A stretch of 42,305 nt of DNA from a virus. Every line of letters begins with the position of its first letter. The stretch's first letter is position 1. Shown piece by piece: positions 18,945 through 27,448 of the stretch. The stretch covers positions 1-42,305 of the IMG/VR virus record IMGVR_UViG_3300032163_000034. The stretch is one strand, 5' to 3'. A model generated the notes under the pieces. The model ran no database searches and was not told where the DNA came from. It saw nothing but the letters and a program-made list of their open reading frames with translations. The position numbers were made by a program, and so were the translations under genes.

Positions 18945-19640
18945 TTAAAGCAAAAAACCCCTTGATTGCATGAAGGCTATTGGGTCTTTTGCGCTTTTCT
19001 GTAAATTACATTTTGATCTTAGAAGTTGTATATTCCAGTCTTCATTCGCTCCGCCAAGGTCAATGGGCATTATATGATCTAAGTGATAATCCTCACCAAG
19101 AGGCTGTTTGCAGCACGGACACAGGCCTTTCTGGAGTTTAAATAACTTGGCCGCTAGGCCTTTGGATATCGTGCCACCATTAACTTGTTTGCGTGCTTTG
19201 CGGTTTTGCTGATGGATACGGCGTGCCTCTGGGTTTGCTTTTGCCCATTTAGTTGAGTTTGCACGAATCTTTTCAGGATTGGCGTTAATCCAATTTAAAC
19301 AGGCCATGCGGCGCTTGTCAGGATTATCAATACGGTACTTAATGCCATATAACCGAACCTTCTCGGCATTCGCGCAGTACCACTTGGACGCCGCCTCAGG
19401 ATTGGCTTCTCTCCACTTAATGTTATATGCATTTCGTTTTTCGGAATGCGTTGCCCTACTTTTTGCATCAGCCGCTTTTCTTTTTTCTGGATTTATAGTA
19501 TTCCATTTGGTGTTATATCCCCTTTTTTTCTCAGGATTCTCATTCCACCACTTAATACAGGCTTCCTTATGACAAGGCTTGCATCTGCCATTCGCGTAAC
19601 GATCTGTTGCGCCGCATTTAATACATGATTTTGTTTGCAT
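18945..19640 (-). CDS. HNH endonuclease with tandem NPEKR repeats
   Basis: 231 aa. N-terminal zinc knuckles CIKCGATDRY and CKPCHKE; then about seven units of roughly 18 residues built on (W)xxxNPEKxR (residues 28-140); then an HNH core LCPCCKQPLGEDYHLDHIMP with DLGGANEDWNIQLLRSKCN. The repeats may wrap along DNA, as modular repeats do in some homing nucleases. GGGAGTATCGTA precedes the ATG. It follows the lysis genes on the same strand. Confidence 0.88.
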   Translation of the reverse strand: MQTKSCIKCGATDRYANGRCKPCHKEACIKWWNENPEKKRGYNTKWNTINPEKRKAADAKSRATHSEKRNAYNIKWREANPEAASKWYCANAEKVRLYGIKYRIDNPDKRRMACLNWINANPEKIRANSTKWAKANPEARRIHQQNRKARKQVNGGTISKGLAAKLFKLQKGLCPCCKQPLGEDYHLDHIMPIDLGGANEDWNIQLLRSKCNLQKSAKDPIAFMQSRGFLL

Positions 19641-19676
19641 TACGATACTCCCAATAGTAATTGAATGTTGTCGCTA

Positions 19677-19708
19677 TCACCGATTGGGCGGTGAAAGGCT
19701 GGCCAGCC
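19677..19708 (-). terminator. Paired hairpins after the lysis genes
   Basis: TCACCG/CGGTGA (19677-19694, 6-nt loop) stands beside the 12-bp palindrome GGCTGGCCAGCC (19697-19708), about 30 bp after the Rz stop in the direction of late transcription. No T run follows, so termination is uncertain. Confidence 0.3.
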
Positions 19709-19733
19709 CCGTTCACGACATTAGTATTATATC

Positions 19734-20171
19734 TTATTTCTCTACTGGGAATGGGTTGCGCCTGAAAAATTCCGCCATGCCTGACCTTACTCTTGTGCAG
19801 GTAAGGAACTCGCTTTCGACTTCACTAGGGCATCCAGTAATGGTTTGCTCTTGGGGTCTTCCGTCCACTCCTGTGGTATCTTGGGGAGCTTGGCCGGGAC
19901 TAGGATTATTTGGGGCTTTGGGCACACGCAGGCGCTCATAGTAAGCAATAGCAGCACGATACTTGTCATCTTTAAGTTTAATAACATTTGCAACCTCCTG
20001 TTGAGTTCTTACATTTTCTTTTGCAATCACATCTATTGCTATTATGACGGCATTGAGCTTGTTAATTTCAGGTTGTAACTTGTTCTCGGCTGTCCTGTAC
20101 CCAAATGCGAAGATACCGGCTGCAAAGGCTAGTACAGCCGTGGCACGGAATGCCCACATGTACCAGTTCAT
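19734..20171 (-). CDS. Rz: Rz-like inner-membrane spanin
   Basis: 145 aa. One N-terminal membrane helix (residues 5-24, MWAFRATAVLAFAAGIFAFG), a long periplasmic helical/coiled-coil part (LNAVIIAIDVIAKENVRTQQ) and a Cys pair near the end (TGCPSE, LTCTR). This is the layout of lambda Rz, which fuses inner and outer membrane at lysis. A second frame inside it encodes the Rz1-like lipoprotein. ATGA overlap with the holin-like gene. Confidence 0.85.
   Translation of the reverse strand: MNWYMWAFRATAVLAFAAGIFAFGYRTAENKLQPEINKLNAVIIAIDVIAKENVRTQQEVANVIKLKDDKYRAAIAYYERLRVPKAPNNPSPGQAPQDTTGVDGRPQEQTITGCPSEVESEFLTCTRVRSGMAEFFRRNPFPVEK
19787..19987 (-). CDS. Rz1: Rz1-like outer-membrane lipoprotein spanin, nested in Rz
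   Basis: 66 aa, wholly inside the Rz gene in another frame. The ATG at 19987 is 6 nt after a perfect AGGAGG. Signal MTSIVLLLLTMSAC ends in a lipobox-type MSAC, followed by a Pro-rich mature part (CPKPQIILVPAKLPKIPQEW). Lipoprotein, small size, Pro content and nesting are the hallmarks of Rz1. Confident. Confidence 0.88.
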   Translation of the reverse strand: MLLNLKMTSIVLLLLTMSACVCPKPQIILVPAKLPKIPQEWTEDPKSKPLLDALVKSKASSLPAQE

Positions 20172-20527
20172 TCTTTGGCCTCCACTTCGGGCTTTTTTGC
20201 TTCTTCCTTTTTGCCATCCTTCCGGGCGAACATCCTGTCACTTACAAAAGCAGCGAGCGCCAGCCCGTATGCCCATTCTGTTAGTGAGTTATTGATTGTC
20301 TGGTACACAATCACGAACATCGCAATAATCCACGTCCCATTGATTCTCATCTTGCTTGAGCCAAGAGGGAGAAACATATCAAGCAGGCTGTGTTCATTCT
20401 TATTTGAGGTCACGGCATGGATGAATCCTATCACCGCGCCAGCGATCACCAGGACAGCCATGACATTGCCCACGTTCTCCCAGGTAAAGAGGTTGAGCCA
20501 AAGGTTAATTTCTTTTATTTCACTCAT
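20168..20527 (-). CDS. Holin-like membrane protein
   Basis: 119 aa from the ATG at 20527 (GGGGGTCGC before it; a longer frame to 20620 is inside the endolysin gene). Three hydrophobic segments: VMAVLVIAGAVIGFIHAV, WIIAMFVIVYQTI and WAYGLALAAFVSD, then a charged tail (KDGKKEEAKKPEVEAKE). This is the class I holin pattern, and it lies between endolysin and Rz. ATGA overlaps on both sides. Confidence 0.75.
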   Translation of the reverse strand: MSEIKEINLWLNLFTWENVGNVMAVLVIAGAVIGFIHAVTSNKNEHSLLDMFLPLGSSKMRINGTWIIAMFVIVYQTINNSLTEWAYGLALAAFVSDRMFARKDGKKEEAKKPEVEAKE

Positions 20528-20937
20528 GCGACCCCCAATTGTTTGATGACCCGTTCTGCGCGTTTCCCGACTTGCCTGTACCAAAGAGATTGTTTCGCGC
20601 TCTCCTGCGCCTCTGTCCATCGTCCGGCGTTGATATGTCCTACTGTCGTTTTAAATTCGCTCAGGTTTTTTATGCCGAGGTTAAACATCATGTTTGCCAA
20701 TGCGTCCTGTCTTGACTGGCTAAATGTATCGTAAGCAGGAAATAGCTTTCTGCAATCTTTTCTGGCCGATGCAATATCGTTATCCAGCATTAAGTTAATT
20801 TCATCGTCTCGCAAGAACCCGCCCTTCGCAGGGTCGATCAATCTACCCACCCCGATAGTCCAATACCCAAGACTATCTTTATATGCCGATGTTCGTTTGC
20901 CTTCGTCGGCAATAAGCTGTTCCCGTAAAGTTGCCAT
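20524..20937 (-). CDS. Endolysin, T4-lysozyme-type muramidase (GH24)
   Basis: 137 aa. The catalytic triad pattern E-8aa-D-5aa-T is present in LIADEGKRTSAYKDSLGYWT (E12, D21, T27), followed by IGVGRLID. Later SQSRQDALANMMFNLG and WYRQVGKRAERVI are typical of the family. No signal peptide or SAR helix, so it needs the holin to reach the cell wall. GGGAGGGTAG before ATG. Confidence 0.93.
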   Translation of the reverse strand: MATLREQLIADEGKRTSAYKDSLGYWTIGVGRLIDPAKGGFLRDDEINLMLDNDIASARKDCRKLFPAYDTFSQSRQDALANMMFNLGIKNLSEFKTTVGHINAGRWTEAQESAKQSLWYRQVGKRAERVIKQLGVA

Positions 20938-21090
20938 CTACCCTCCCAATTTATCCACACACTGATGAACTATTCCGTTGATGCTTGCCAAAAGAAAAAC
21001 ACAAATAACAACAAGTGAAATAATCGTCACCGCTGCCAGTAACCACGCACAGACATGAGGCCAGCGAATTGATGTACGTCGGTCGGTCAC
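20938..21090 (-). CDS. Small membrane protein with GTG start (50 aa)
   Basis: Translated directly from a GTG: TDRRTSIRWPHVCAWLLAAV then TIISLVVICVFLLASINGIV, one strong transmembrane helix after a basic N-terminus. It fills the gap between the 86-aa gene and endolysin exactly (stop next to the endolysin ATG; start overlaps the previous stop by 1 bp). Could be an antiholin or second holin. Confidence 0.55.
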   Translation of the reverse strand: MTDRRTSIRWPHVCAWLLAAVTIISLVVICVFLLASINGIVHQCVDKLGG

Positions 21091-21350
21091 TATTTTAAAT
21101 GCTCTCGTAACCAGCTCAGTACACCAGCTCCAATAACTCCAATGACGACAAGGACACCGGAAATGATAAGCGACCCTGCTATCTTATCTTCGATAGCTTT
21201 CCTTCTGGCTAACTTGTCAGCACGCTCCTGTATCATCATCTTGATAAAGTCATGTTCGTCCGAGTGCGTTTCCGGGTCAATCCAAAAAATATGTTTCTCG
21301 TCTTTCATTTTCTGAACTATCGCGGCGGCAAGTTTATCTACATCATCCAT
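21090..21350 (-). CDS. Small C-terminal membrane protein of the lysis region
   Basis: 86 aa. Residues 22-50 have IFWIDPETHSDEHDFIKMMI and ERADKLARRKAI, then one transmembrane helix (LIISGVLVVIGVIGAGVLSWL). The W-x-PETH-x-x-H-x-F pattern is shared with a conserved family of small phage membrane proteins near lysis genes (DUF6127-like from memory). An accessory holin or lysis regulator is likely. Confidence 0.7.
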   Translation of the reverse strand: MDDVDKLAAAIVQKMKDEKHIFWIDPETHSDEHDFIKMMIQERADKLARRKAIEDKIAGSLIISGVLVVIGVIGAGVLSWLREHLK

Positions 21351-21360
21351 TTACTACCCC

Positions 21361-21774
21361 TTATTTAACAAGTTTATTGCGACACGTTGGCGTGTCTATT
21401 TTTGGCGGGTCAGATGCCCAGATTTTACGCTCGAATGAGTCTACTGCATGATCTCCGACTGTGTGTTTAATATCGTATGGTAGCCATTGCAGGTTAGATA
21501 CTGCATGTATTCCACCGCAAGCTCTGGGAACGGTGTGGTTAATCGCCCACCCGACACATCCAGCCTTGTATACTCTTGAGCCGGTAGAAGGGCACGGGTG
21601 GAGTTTTACGAATGCGTTATAGACAGCGACAGGGCGCAGGTATTCGCCCGATGAATTACGCATCGGCTGCGCTTCGTACCGGCAGTCTTCGTAAATTGAG
21701 CACTCAACCGCCTGCGCGTCAACGCAAATCATTACCACCATTGCAGCTAACAGTGCGGGGAGAAAGTATTTCAT
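21361..21774 (-). CDS. Secreted HNH-type nuclease
   Basis: 137 aa. Signal peptide residues 1-22 (FLPALLAAMVVMICVDAQAV, cut after AQA). The mature part has six Cys, suggesting disulfides, and the HNH-like core WAINHTVPRACGG followed by AVSNLQWLPYDIK (H-x4-P...N..W.P). This matches phage proteins with an export signal and an HNH fold. It would act in the periplasm or on DNA outside the cell. It stands between a membrane protein and the lysis genes. Confidence 0.8.
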   Translation of the reverse strand: MKYFLPALLAAMVVMICVDAQAVECSIYEDCRYEAQPMRNSSGEYLRPVAVYNAFVKLHPCPSTGSRVYKAGCVGWAINHTVPRACGGIHAVSNLQWLPYDIKHTVGDHAVDSFERKIWASDPPKIDTPTCRNKLVK

Positions 21775-22190
21775 TTTTCGCAGTGCCTTTTATCAAAGGG
21801 GGTTAAAAAATTCCTGCACCACCAGAAAGCCTGATCTTGCCGCCAGTGCGTTGATTCGTATTTGTGTCGTGTCACTCTGGCCGTCGATAGGAACTCTCTA
21901 GGTAGCTCCCAAAACGCGACAGTGAGCACGACCCAATTAAGCAGGGTATCAAGCACAAGGCCAATGAACAAAATAAGATAGCAAATCCAGCGTACAGAAT
22001 AATGTAGGTAAAATATTTCATCTTGCACTTCTCTCATCTTCATAATCGCCACGAAGAAAACGAAAGTCGAAACAAATAAAGTGATTGAGGTCGTTAGCCA
22101 TACGAGGCCGATTAGCGCCCAAGATACTCCTGTATTGGAAAGCCAGTTCCAGATTTCTAACAAATTCATCATGTCGATTACTCCGTTCAT
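21771..22190 (-). CDS. Phage membrane protein
   Basis: 139 aa. Hydrophobic segments: WALIGLVWLTTSITLFVSTF, WICYLILFIGLVLDTLLNWV. Then EFLSTARVTRHKYES and FLTPFDKRHCEK, a pattern (RVTRH...C..LL/FLTPFD) I know from conserved phage membrane proteins near the tail-fibre and lysis genes. Role unknown; possible superinfection exclusion or lysis timing. Confidence 0.72.
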   Translation of the reverse strand: MNGVIDMMNLLEIWNWLSNTGVSWALIGLVWLTTSITLFVSTFVFFVAIMKMREVQDEIFYLHYSVRWICYLILFIGLVLDTLLNWVVLTVAFWELPREFLSTARVTRHKYESTHWRQDQAFWWCRNFLTPFDKRHCEK

Positions 22191-23443
22191 GGTAGGTATT
22201 CCTCAATGATTATTTTTGAGGACAAAACACCACCTAAAGTCTGGCTACCAGATGCGCTATTCAGATAGGCTATTCCTCCAGTGTGTGCACCCAGTCTAAC
22301 GGTAAAGGTCGTTGCAGATACCGAACCTGCTGGAGTTTCATATTCATATGTTATGTTTACTATTTTGCCGGCTAAGAAATTTTCAACGATCCCAGCGGCT
22401 TTTGCGTCAGCAGTGGAGTCTTGAAATAAAGCAACTATAGGTGGAAAGCCACCAGAGTTGGTGGAGCAAAAAACTGACACTTTAACTACTAAAATATTAC
22501 TTGCATTCGTAGGTGTAATCGCCCTTGATAATACTTGGTCTCCCTCTGTTATTTGCGGGACTGTATTATCATAGGGTATCACTGTATTGGCTGTGGACGC
22601 AGTTGTAGATGTAGTAGAAACTCTTTGCACAAGTAGCCTATTAGTCTGCCATGATGGAGCTGCACCACCCCCACTTTTTAGCACTTGACCAGCCGTTCCT
22701 GCTGCCAATAATGCAGTAGTATCTACCGCTGATTGGTAAGGTATTTGACCTACTAAGCCACCGGCTATGTTTGTTGATTTAGTAGCTGTAGTAGCTGTAG
22801 CCGCTTTTAAATTAGCCACTTCTGTAGTTGAACTCACAATTAAAGGAGCTGTACCTGTCGCAATAGTCGAGGTTAATTGTGTACCAGATACCCCACCACT
22901 AAAGAAGCCGGATGCAGGGTTTAATAGTTCCCATCGCGTACTGGCGAGCAAATAACGAAGGATTAATTCATGTCCTACTGCCTCAATATCACCAGCTACT
23001 AATGCTACACCACCTTTTTTTACTATCGTTCTGGCAGTCAATCCATTGGGTGCGAAAGTTGGGGTCGTTGTCGCGTTTGCCGCTGTAGCCCGTACACAAC
23101 ACAATTGCCCATCTACCAAAGCAGTTATTGCAGGGGAGTAAGTAGCTGTTATCACGTCTGCTGTTCCAGCCCCTGCTACCCAGTTTAGCTTACCATCCTG
23201 AACTTGCCCAAGACTATTAGAGTCTGTCCTTGCAGAACCATCTAAAAGTCCAGTGAACTTTTTACTATTCATTGGTATGTTAGCTGTGACAGTAGTTTGT
23301 CCGTCAGCCGCCAAAGACAGTGTTAAGACGGAGTTAATATCGTCTATCACTGCGTTAAATTTTGTACTCTCAATCAGGGTAGAAGCTACTGCTGGGTAGC
23401 TTGCACCTGGGCTTGACTGAACACCACTTCCGTTTCTACTCAA
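22187..23443 (-). CDS. Tail fibre or tail spike protein
   Basis: 418 aa. Starts SRNGSGVQSSPGASYPAVAS with TLIESTKFNAVIDDINSVLT, the usual start of phage tail-fibre head-binding segments. The centre is Thr/Ala/Gly-rich (TADVITATYSPAITAL, GTAGQVLKSGGGAAPSW), the latter like fibre-shaft repeats. The C-terminus is beta-rich and not recognised; it should bind the host. Two small lysis-side genes follow. TTCTCCT on the plus strand shows AGGAGAATATT before the ATG. Confidence 0.8.
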   Translation of the reverse strand: MSRNGSGVQSSPGASYPAVASTLIESTKFNAVIDDINSVLTLSLAADGQTTVTANIPMNSKKFTGLLDGSARTDSNSLGQVQDGKLNWVAGAGTADVITATYSPAITALVDGQLCCVRATAANATTTPTFAPNGLTARTIVKKGGVALVAGDIEAVGHELILRYLLASTRWELLNPASGFFSGGVSGTQLTSTIATGTAPLIVSSTTEVANLKAATATTATKSTNIAGGLVGQIPYQSAVDTTALLAAGTAGQVLKSGGGAAPSWQTNRLLVQRVSTTSTTASTANTVIPYDNTVPQITEGDQVLSRAITPTNASNILVVKVSVFCSTNSGGFPPIVALFQDSTADAKAAGIVENFLAGKIVNITYEYETPAGSVSATTFTVRLGAHTGGIAYLNSASGSQTLGGVLSSKIIIEEYLP

Positions 23444-23519
23444 AATATTCTCCTTTAAATCAGTTGCTTATTACTTTCTGACCGCCATAGATATTAATTT
23501 CTAATGGGTGGAATTTATT

Positions 23520-25562
23520 TCATTTCTGTGAAGCTATTGCAGCAGGCGTAATGACTGCCGCCCTCTGAGTAATTGCGTTTAACAATAATTGCTTTTCTGT
23601 AGGCTTTGCCTTTGTCATTAATTCACCCAATCTACGAGGATTAGTCAACATCAATTCTGATAAGGCATCCGTAGTTTTAGACGAACCCTTACCTTGCAAG
23701 GTAGACAATATCTTGTTGGTAATTGCGACTTTCGCATCAACAAAAGCAGGCAATTTAGTTAGAGCTTCATCATCCCTTAATATACTCCCCGCCTTACCTG
23801 CGCCCAAGTTACCAAGCCTGTCTACTTCTTTACGTTTAGCGAGTTGGTCAGCAATATATTTAATTGCCTTTTCTTTTCCTCCCATTTGTTCAGCAAGGTC
23901 TATTTTGCCTTGTCCAAACACATCTTCTACTATCTTTGGAGCATTGCCTTCACCTAGTTTAATTAACTGTTCTGGTGAATTACGGTACAAATCTAGTGCT
24001 TTAGCTCCCATGTTTTCCTGAGAGATTAAATGTTCACCTGCCGAGTGAGTTTGTAAATAATTTGCCCATTCAGGCCCACCACCTGTTGCATCTGTAATAG
24101 CCTTGTCAATATATGGCTTTACTTCTGCTGTGAGTTTTGCAGAAAGTTTCTTGGATGTCGTTGGGTCGCGTCCAGCCATTAATTTATCAACTATTTCATT
24201 TACTCCACTCTTACGAATCTCATAAATATCTCTTGCATCAGGAACACCCTTCCCAAGTTTAATAGCTTCATTGAACTTTTCCTTTACACCGTTCAGCACA
24301 GATTTTATATCATTATTTATTCTAAGCCCCGGAGTTGAGATAGTATTGTCTATAGAATCTATAATTTTTGAGACCTTCAGCGAAGGGAACCCCATATTGG
24401 CAATTGTTAGTTCCGTTTCACGCATAGGCGTAGTTACATCATTCAATACGCCCCTATTCATCTTTTCAGCTTGTAACGCAGCGGTCTGAGTATCCCCACC
24501 AGATAAGCGTTTAAGCATGGATTCTTCAATCCCCGCCTGTCTAGCTCTAACCGCCTCGGCTATAGAAGGTTTATTAGCTGAAGCAATTTTCTCTAATCCT
24601 GACACTTCGGCGTTTGCAGCAGGTAAAGCTGCTTGTGCAGCCGTTTCACCAGTTTTTGCATTCATCAGTAATTGAGCAATTTTTGCCTGATTATCTATCT
24701 TTGGGTCAGTCATTACCTTAGCGGCTACTCGTTCAGCACCAGTAGTTTGCCCTTGGAGTGTACTGGGTAGATAAGGTCGTATCTCGTTCCCATAAGGGAG
24801 ATATTTGGCTAAATCTAGCTTGGGTAAGTGTGGTTCGGCAATATTCCTTGCAGCAGCACCCACACCTTTCAATACCTCTAAACCACCAGCAGTAGCACCA
24901 CCAAACATTGCGCCAGGCAATACGCCTTCCTGCCCTTCTGATACAAATCCTTGTCCACCACCAGCTACAGTTCCAACTGCAGTATTTTGTAGTCCTTGTC
25001 CAATTCTAGGGAAAAATCCTTTTGCACCAGAAGCAAATGGAATCGGTACAGCAGCAGTTCCAGCCATTTCAGTTAGAATCTTGCCTGTTTTATAACCACC
25101 AGAATTAGGGTTAGTCCCAATTAAAGAGGTTAAATCTTCATCCATGCGATTACGTGCAGCAGTATCTTCATTAAGAATCTGGTCTACACCAAACTCTTTA
25201 TCTCCGGTAGCCATTGCATAGAGCTTCCTTTGTGGATAGCTAAGGAATTTCTCGCCAGTTAAGAGTGTTCTGCCTACGTTAGATGCACCTTTAACTGAAC
25301 CTCCTACTACGTTTTTATGCCAGTCAGCGCTACCTTTTCTTTCTGCCGTTTCATATTCATTCTGAGCTTGTTTTTGAGATGCTTCATCCTTTGGGAATTG
25401 ACGCATGTAAGATGCACGGTCAGTATCTTTGGGGGTGAGTAGAGAGGGTTGTGCAGGTGTAGAAGGAGCATTTAATAACCCTTCCATTTCAGCATCAGAT
25501 AAAGGCTTATTTGAAGGCGCAGATAATGCCGCTTCCATTTCAGCGTCAGTCATTGGCTTCAT
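23520..25562 (-). CDS. Internal virion / DNA injection protein
   Basis: 680 aa from the ATG at 25562 (ATGA overlap with the gene before); a start 12 bp upstream is also possible. N-terminal duplicate MTDAEMEAALSAPS and PLSDAEMEGLLNAPS, then a long Ala/Gly-rich region with a hydrophobic AVPIPFASGAKGF and helical coiled segments (VRARQAGIEESMLKRLSG). Large Ala-rich helical proteins here are usually ejected with DNA. The lack of a lysozyme domain leaves the exact class open. Confidence 0.72.
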   Translation of the reverse strand: MKPMTDAEMEAALSAPSNKPLSDAEMEGLLNAPSTPAQPSLLTPKDTDRASYMRQFPKDEASQKQAQNEYETAERKGSADWHKNVVGGSVKGASNVGRTLLTGEKFLSYPQRKLYAMATGDKEFGVDQILNEDTAARNRMDEDLTSLIGTNPNSGGYKTGKILTEMAGTAAVPIPFASGAKGFFPRIGQGLQNTAVGTVAGGGQGFVSEGQEGVLPGAMFGGATAGGLEVLKGVGAAARNIAEPHLPKLDLAKYLPYGNEIRPYLPSTLQGQTTGAERVAAKVMTDPKIDNQAKIAQLLMNAKTGETAAQAALPAANAEVSGLEKIASANKPSIAEAVRARQAGIEESMLKRLSGGDTQTAALQAEKMNRGVLNDVTTPMRETELTIANMGFPSLKVSKIIDSIDNTISTPGLRINNDIKSVLNGVKEKFNEAIKLGKGVPDARDIYEIRKSGVNEIVDKLMAGRDPTTSKKLSAKLTAEVKPYIDKAITDATGGGPEWANYLQTHSAGEHLISQENMGAKALDLYRNSPEQLIKLGEGNAPKIVEDVFGQGKIDLAEQMGGKEKAIKYIADQLAKRKEVDRLGNLGAGKAGSILRDDEALTKLPAFVDAKVAITNKILSTLQGKGSSKTTDALSELMLTNPRRLGELMTKAKPTEKQLLLNAITQRAAVITPAAIASQK

Positions 25563-26734
25563 TGCTGAACCCATCCTGCGGGAGTTTTAACCATTACACG
25601 ACCATCTGGCAAAGTCCTTGTTTCGCCATGCTGCGCAGAACTTACAGGGGCGACTTGTGCTTTACCTACATATTTTTCACGCAAGTTTTTAAGTAAAATT
25701 AAGTTAGATTTAAGGTCGCTCTTTGGGTCAGAAGCCGCTTTCATAAAATTCTGAAGTTCCACGTTAGAGTTCATTTGTTGAGCAGAAGCCCCTGTCAAAT
25801 TCTTAATATCCAAAACGAGCAATGGGATTGTTCCGCTTATTTGTTTCCGCAAAGCCTGCTCTTGTGTACCGAAAGCACCACCCATAACTTGTCCAGCACC
25901 AGAAGATGAAAGAGCCGCACCTAAATTAGACATGCTAGATTTATCAGGGTTAGTAATTCCGCCTAATTTATCCAAGTCTAAATATGCTTTTTCTAAAGAA
26001 TCCAATGAGCCTGTAAATCCTATTTTTGCCTCATCTTTTGTCTTTTGCTTTTCTTCAGCTTTAATTCCCGCTGCATTTGTTTTAGTATCAACTTTATTAG
26101 CAGCAATCCCCTCAGCACTTGCAAGTTTTTTGTCTTGCAGACTTTTCATTAATTCCGCATGTTTCTGATCTCTGTCTACTCTATTTGTATTTTCAATAAT
26201 TGCCGCATCTGCCTTCTGCTGTGCAGCAAGTGCCCTCGCTTGATCTTGCTGTTCGTAGGCAGAGAATGCTTTACCTGTAGCCTGTACTTCTTTATAAGGA
26301 GAGGTCATCGCCCCAATAACAGCTTGTCGTTTCTGTTCTGAAGTACGCGGAGTTGCAGCGGCAATTTCTTCAGGAGTTCTACTAATCTGCATCACATCGC
26401 CACGAACGTTGCTTTGTGGCATAGGTTGAGAGCCTTCAGGCAAGAAATCAGTCTTGAACTGTTGAATAGCGTTATCTTTCTTGGTTGTGTAATCTCTACC
26501 CAAGTCAGCCTGCTTAGTATCAGCGGCTTTAGCCGCTTGTGCGCCAAAGAATGCCTGCGCTATTTTAGCTATTGCATTAGGCAAGGCAGTATCAGGCGCA
26601 AAGCCTCTTTGGGGGATTTGGTTAGGGCTAGCCTCAAGCGATTGCTGTTGTAGCATATCGGCTATTTTCCGTTTACGGTCTATCGCTTGCTGTTGAGAAG
26701 CGTATTCTGGTATATCTGCGTAAATTCCAGCCAT
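25559..26734 (-). CDS. Internal virion / injection protein
   Basis: 391 aa, Ala/Gln/Lys-rich: QQQAIDRKRKIADMLQQQSL, AKIAQAFFGAQAAKAADTKQ, then a coiled-coil stretch around 170-230 (RDQKHAELMKSLQDKKLASA) and a C-terminal helical part (SDLKSNLILLKNLREKYV). Ends KTPAGWVQQ, a short motif (DGRVMVKTPAGW) common at the ends of such proteins. Together with the next gene it probably forms the ejected core. Overlaps it by 4 bp. Confidence 0.7.
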   Translation of the reverse strand: MAGIYADIPEYASQQQAIDRKRKIADMLQQQSLEASPNQIPQRGFAPDTALPNAIAKIAQAFFGAQAAKAADTKQADLGRDYTTKKDNAIQQFKTDFLPEGSQPMPQSNVRGDVMQISRTPEEIAAATPRTSEQKRQAVIGAMTSPYKEVQATGKAFSAYEQQDQARALAAQQKADAAIIENTNRVDRDQKHAELMKSLQDKKLASAEGIAANKVDTKTNAAGIKAEEKQKTKDEAKIGFTGSLDSLEKAYLDLDKLGGITNPDKSSMSNLGAALSSSGAGQVMGGAFGTQEQALRKQISGTIPLLVLDIKNLTGASAQQMNSNVELQNFMKAASDPKSDLKSNLILLKNLREKYVGKAQVAPVSSAQHGETRTLPDGRVMVKTPAGWVQQ

Positions 26735-26743
26735 ATAATTTCC

Positions 26744-27448
26744 TTACATATTGTTCATTTGTTTCATTACTGCAATCTTAATCTCTATGTGCTTTATTTT
26801 TACCCATTTTGCTATATCTGGGTAAGTACCTTCAAGCCAATCTAAATGTTTACTTTCCCACCATCCAGTACAGTGTAAACATTCTATACCATCGTTAATC
26901 TTGTCATACACCGGATGAATGGGTGCATTTACTTCTTTCAAATACTTGTAAACATCATCGTGTGACCATTCTTGTATTGGATATAAATATTCAATCCCAT
27001 TAACTATCGACCCAGTTACTAACGGGCCTTTTATAGAGTCGCATAATTTCTGCCCTCTTATAATTAGTGTTATCCCATCCTCTATAATCTTGTCATGCAG
27101 TGGCTTCATTAAATTGTTAAAACAGCAATCAAACCTGTCTATCAATGCCATCCCACCGACACTATCCCTACGGCCAATAACAGTTGAGCTTGTTGGCACT
27201 ACATCAGAAGGATAGCCATTTTTACTTATCCATTCTCGTGAATCTGTTTTTACTTCTACATAATGAGGAATAAATTTTTTTAATTCATCCATTATGTCTT
27301 GTGTTTCTTTCGGTTGATCGCCTGTGTTTAAGTGATAAACCGTAATTTGATCTAAATAATCTTTCAGTAAATATAAACAAACTACCGAATCTTTCCCTCC
27401 TGATAATTGGAGAGCTATTTTTTTATGCTTACTTAATATTTCTTTCAT
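26744..27448 (-). CDS. PAPS reductase-like ATP-pyrophosphatase protein
   Basis: 234 aa. P-loop PP-motif SGGKDS (residues 16-21) after a hydrophobic strand (KIALQL), VYHLNTGDQP, IIRGQKLCDSIKGP (R-G-x-K-x-x-D type), YPIQEWSHDDVYKYL and CLHCTGWW. This is the adenine nucleotide alpha-hydrolase fold of CysH/DndC-like proteins. The C-terminal CTGWW replaces the ECGLH reductase signature, so it may not reduce PAPS. It sits inside the virion operon, and its role in the phage is unknown. Confidence 0.88.
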   Translation of the reverse strand: MKEILSKHKKIALQLSGGKDSVVCLYLLKDYLDQITVYHLNTGDQPKETQDIMDELKKFIPHYVEVKTDSREWISKNGYPSDVVPTSSTVIGRRDSVGGMALIDRFDCCFNNLMKPLHDKIIEDGITLIIRGQKLCDSIKGPLVTGSIVNGIEYLYPIQEWSHDDVYKYLKEVNAPIHPVYDKINDGIECLHCTGWWESKHLDWLEGTYPDIAKWVKIKHIEIKIAVMKQMNNM

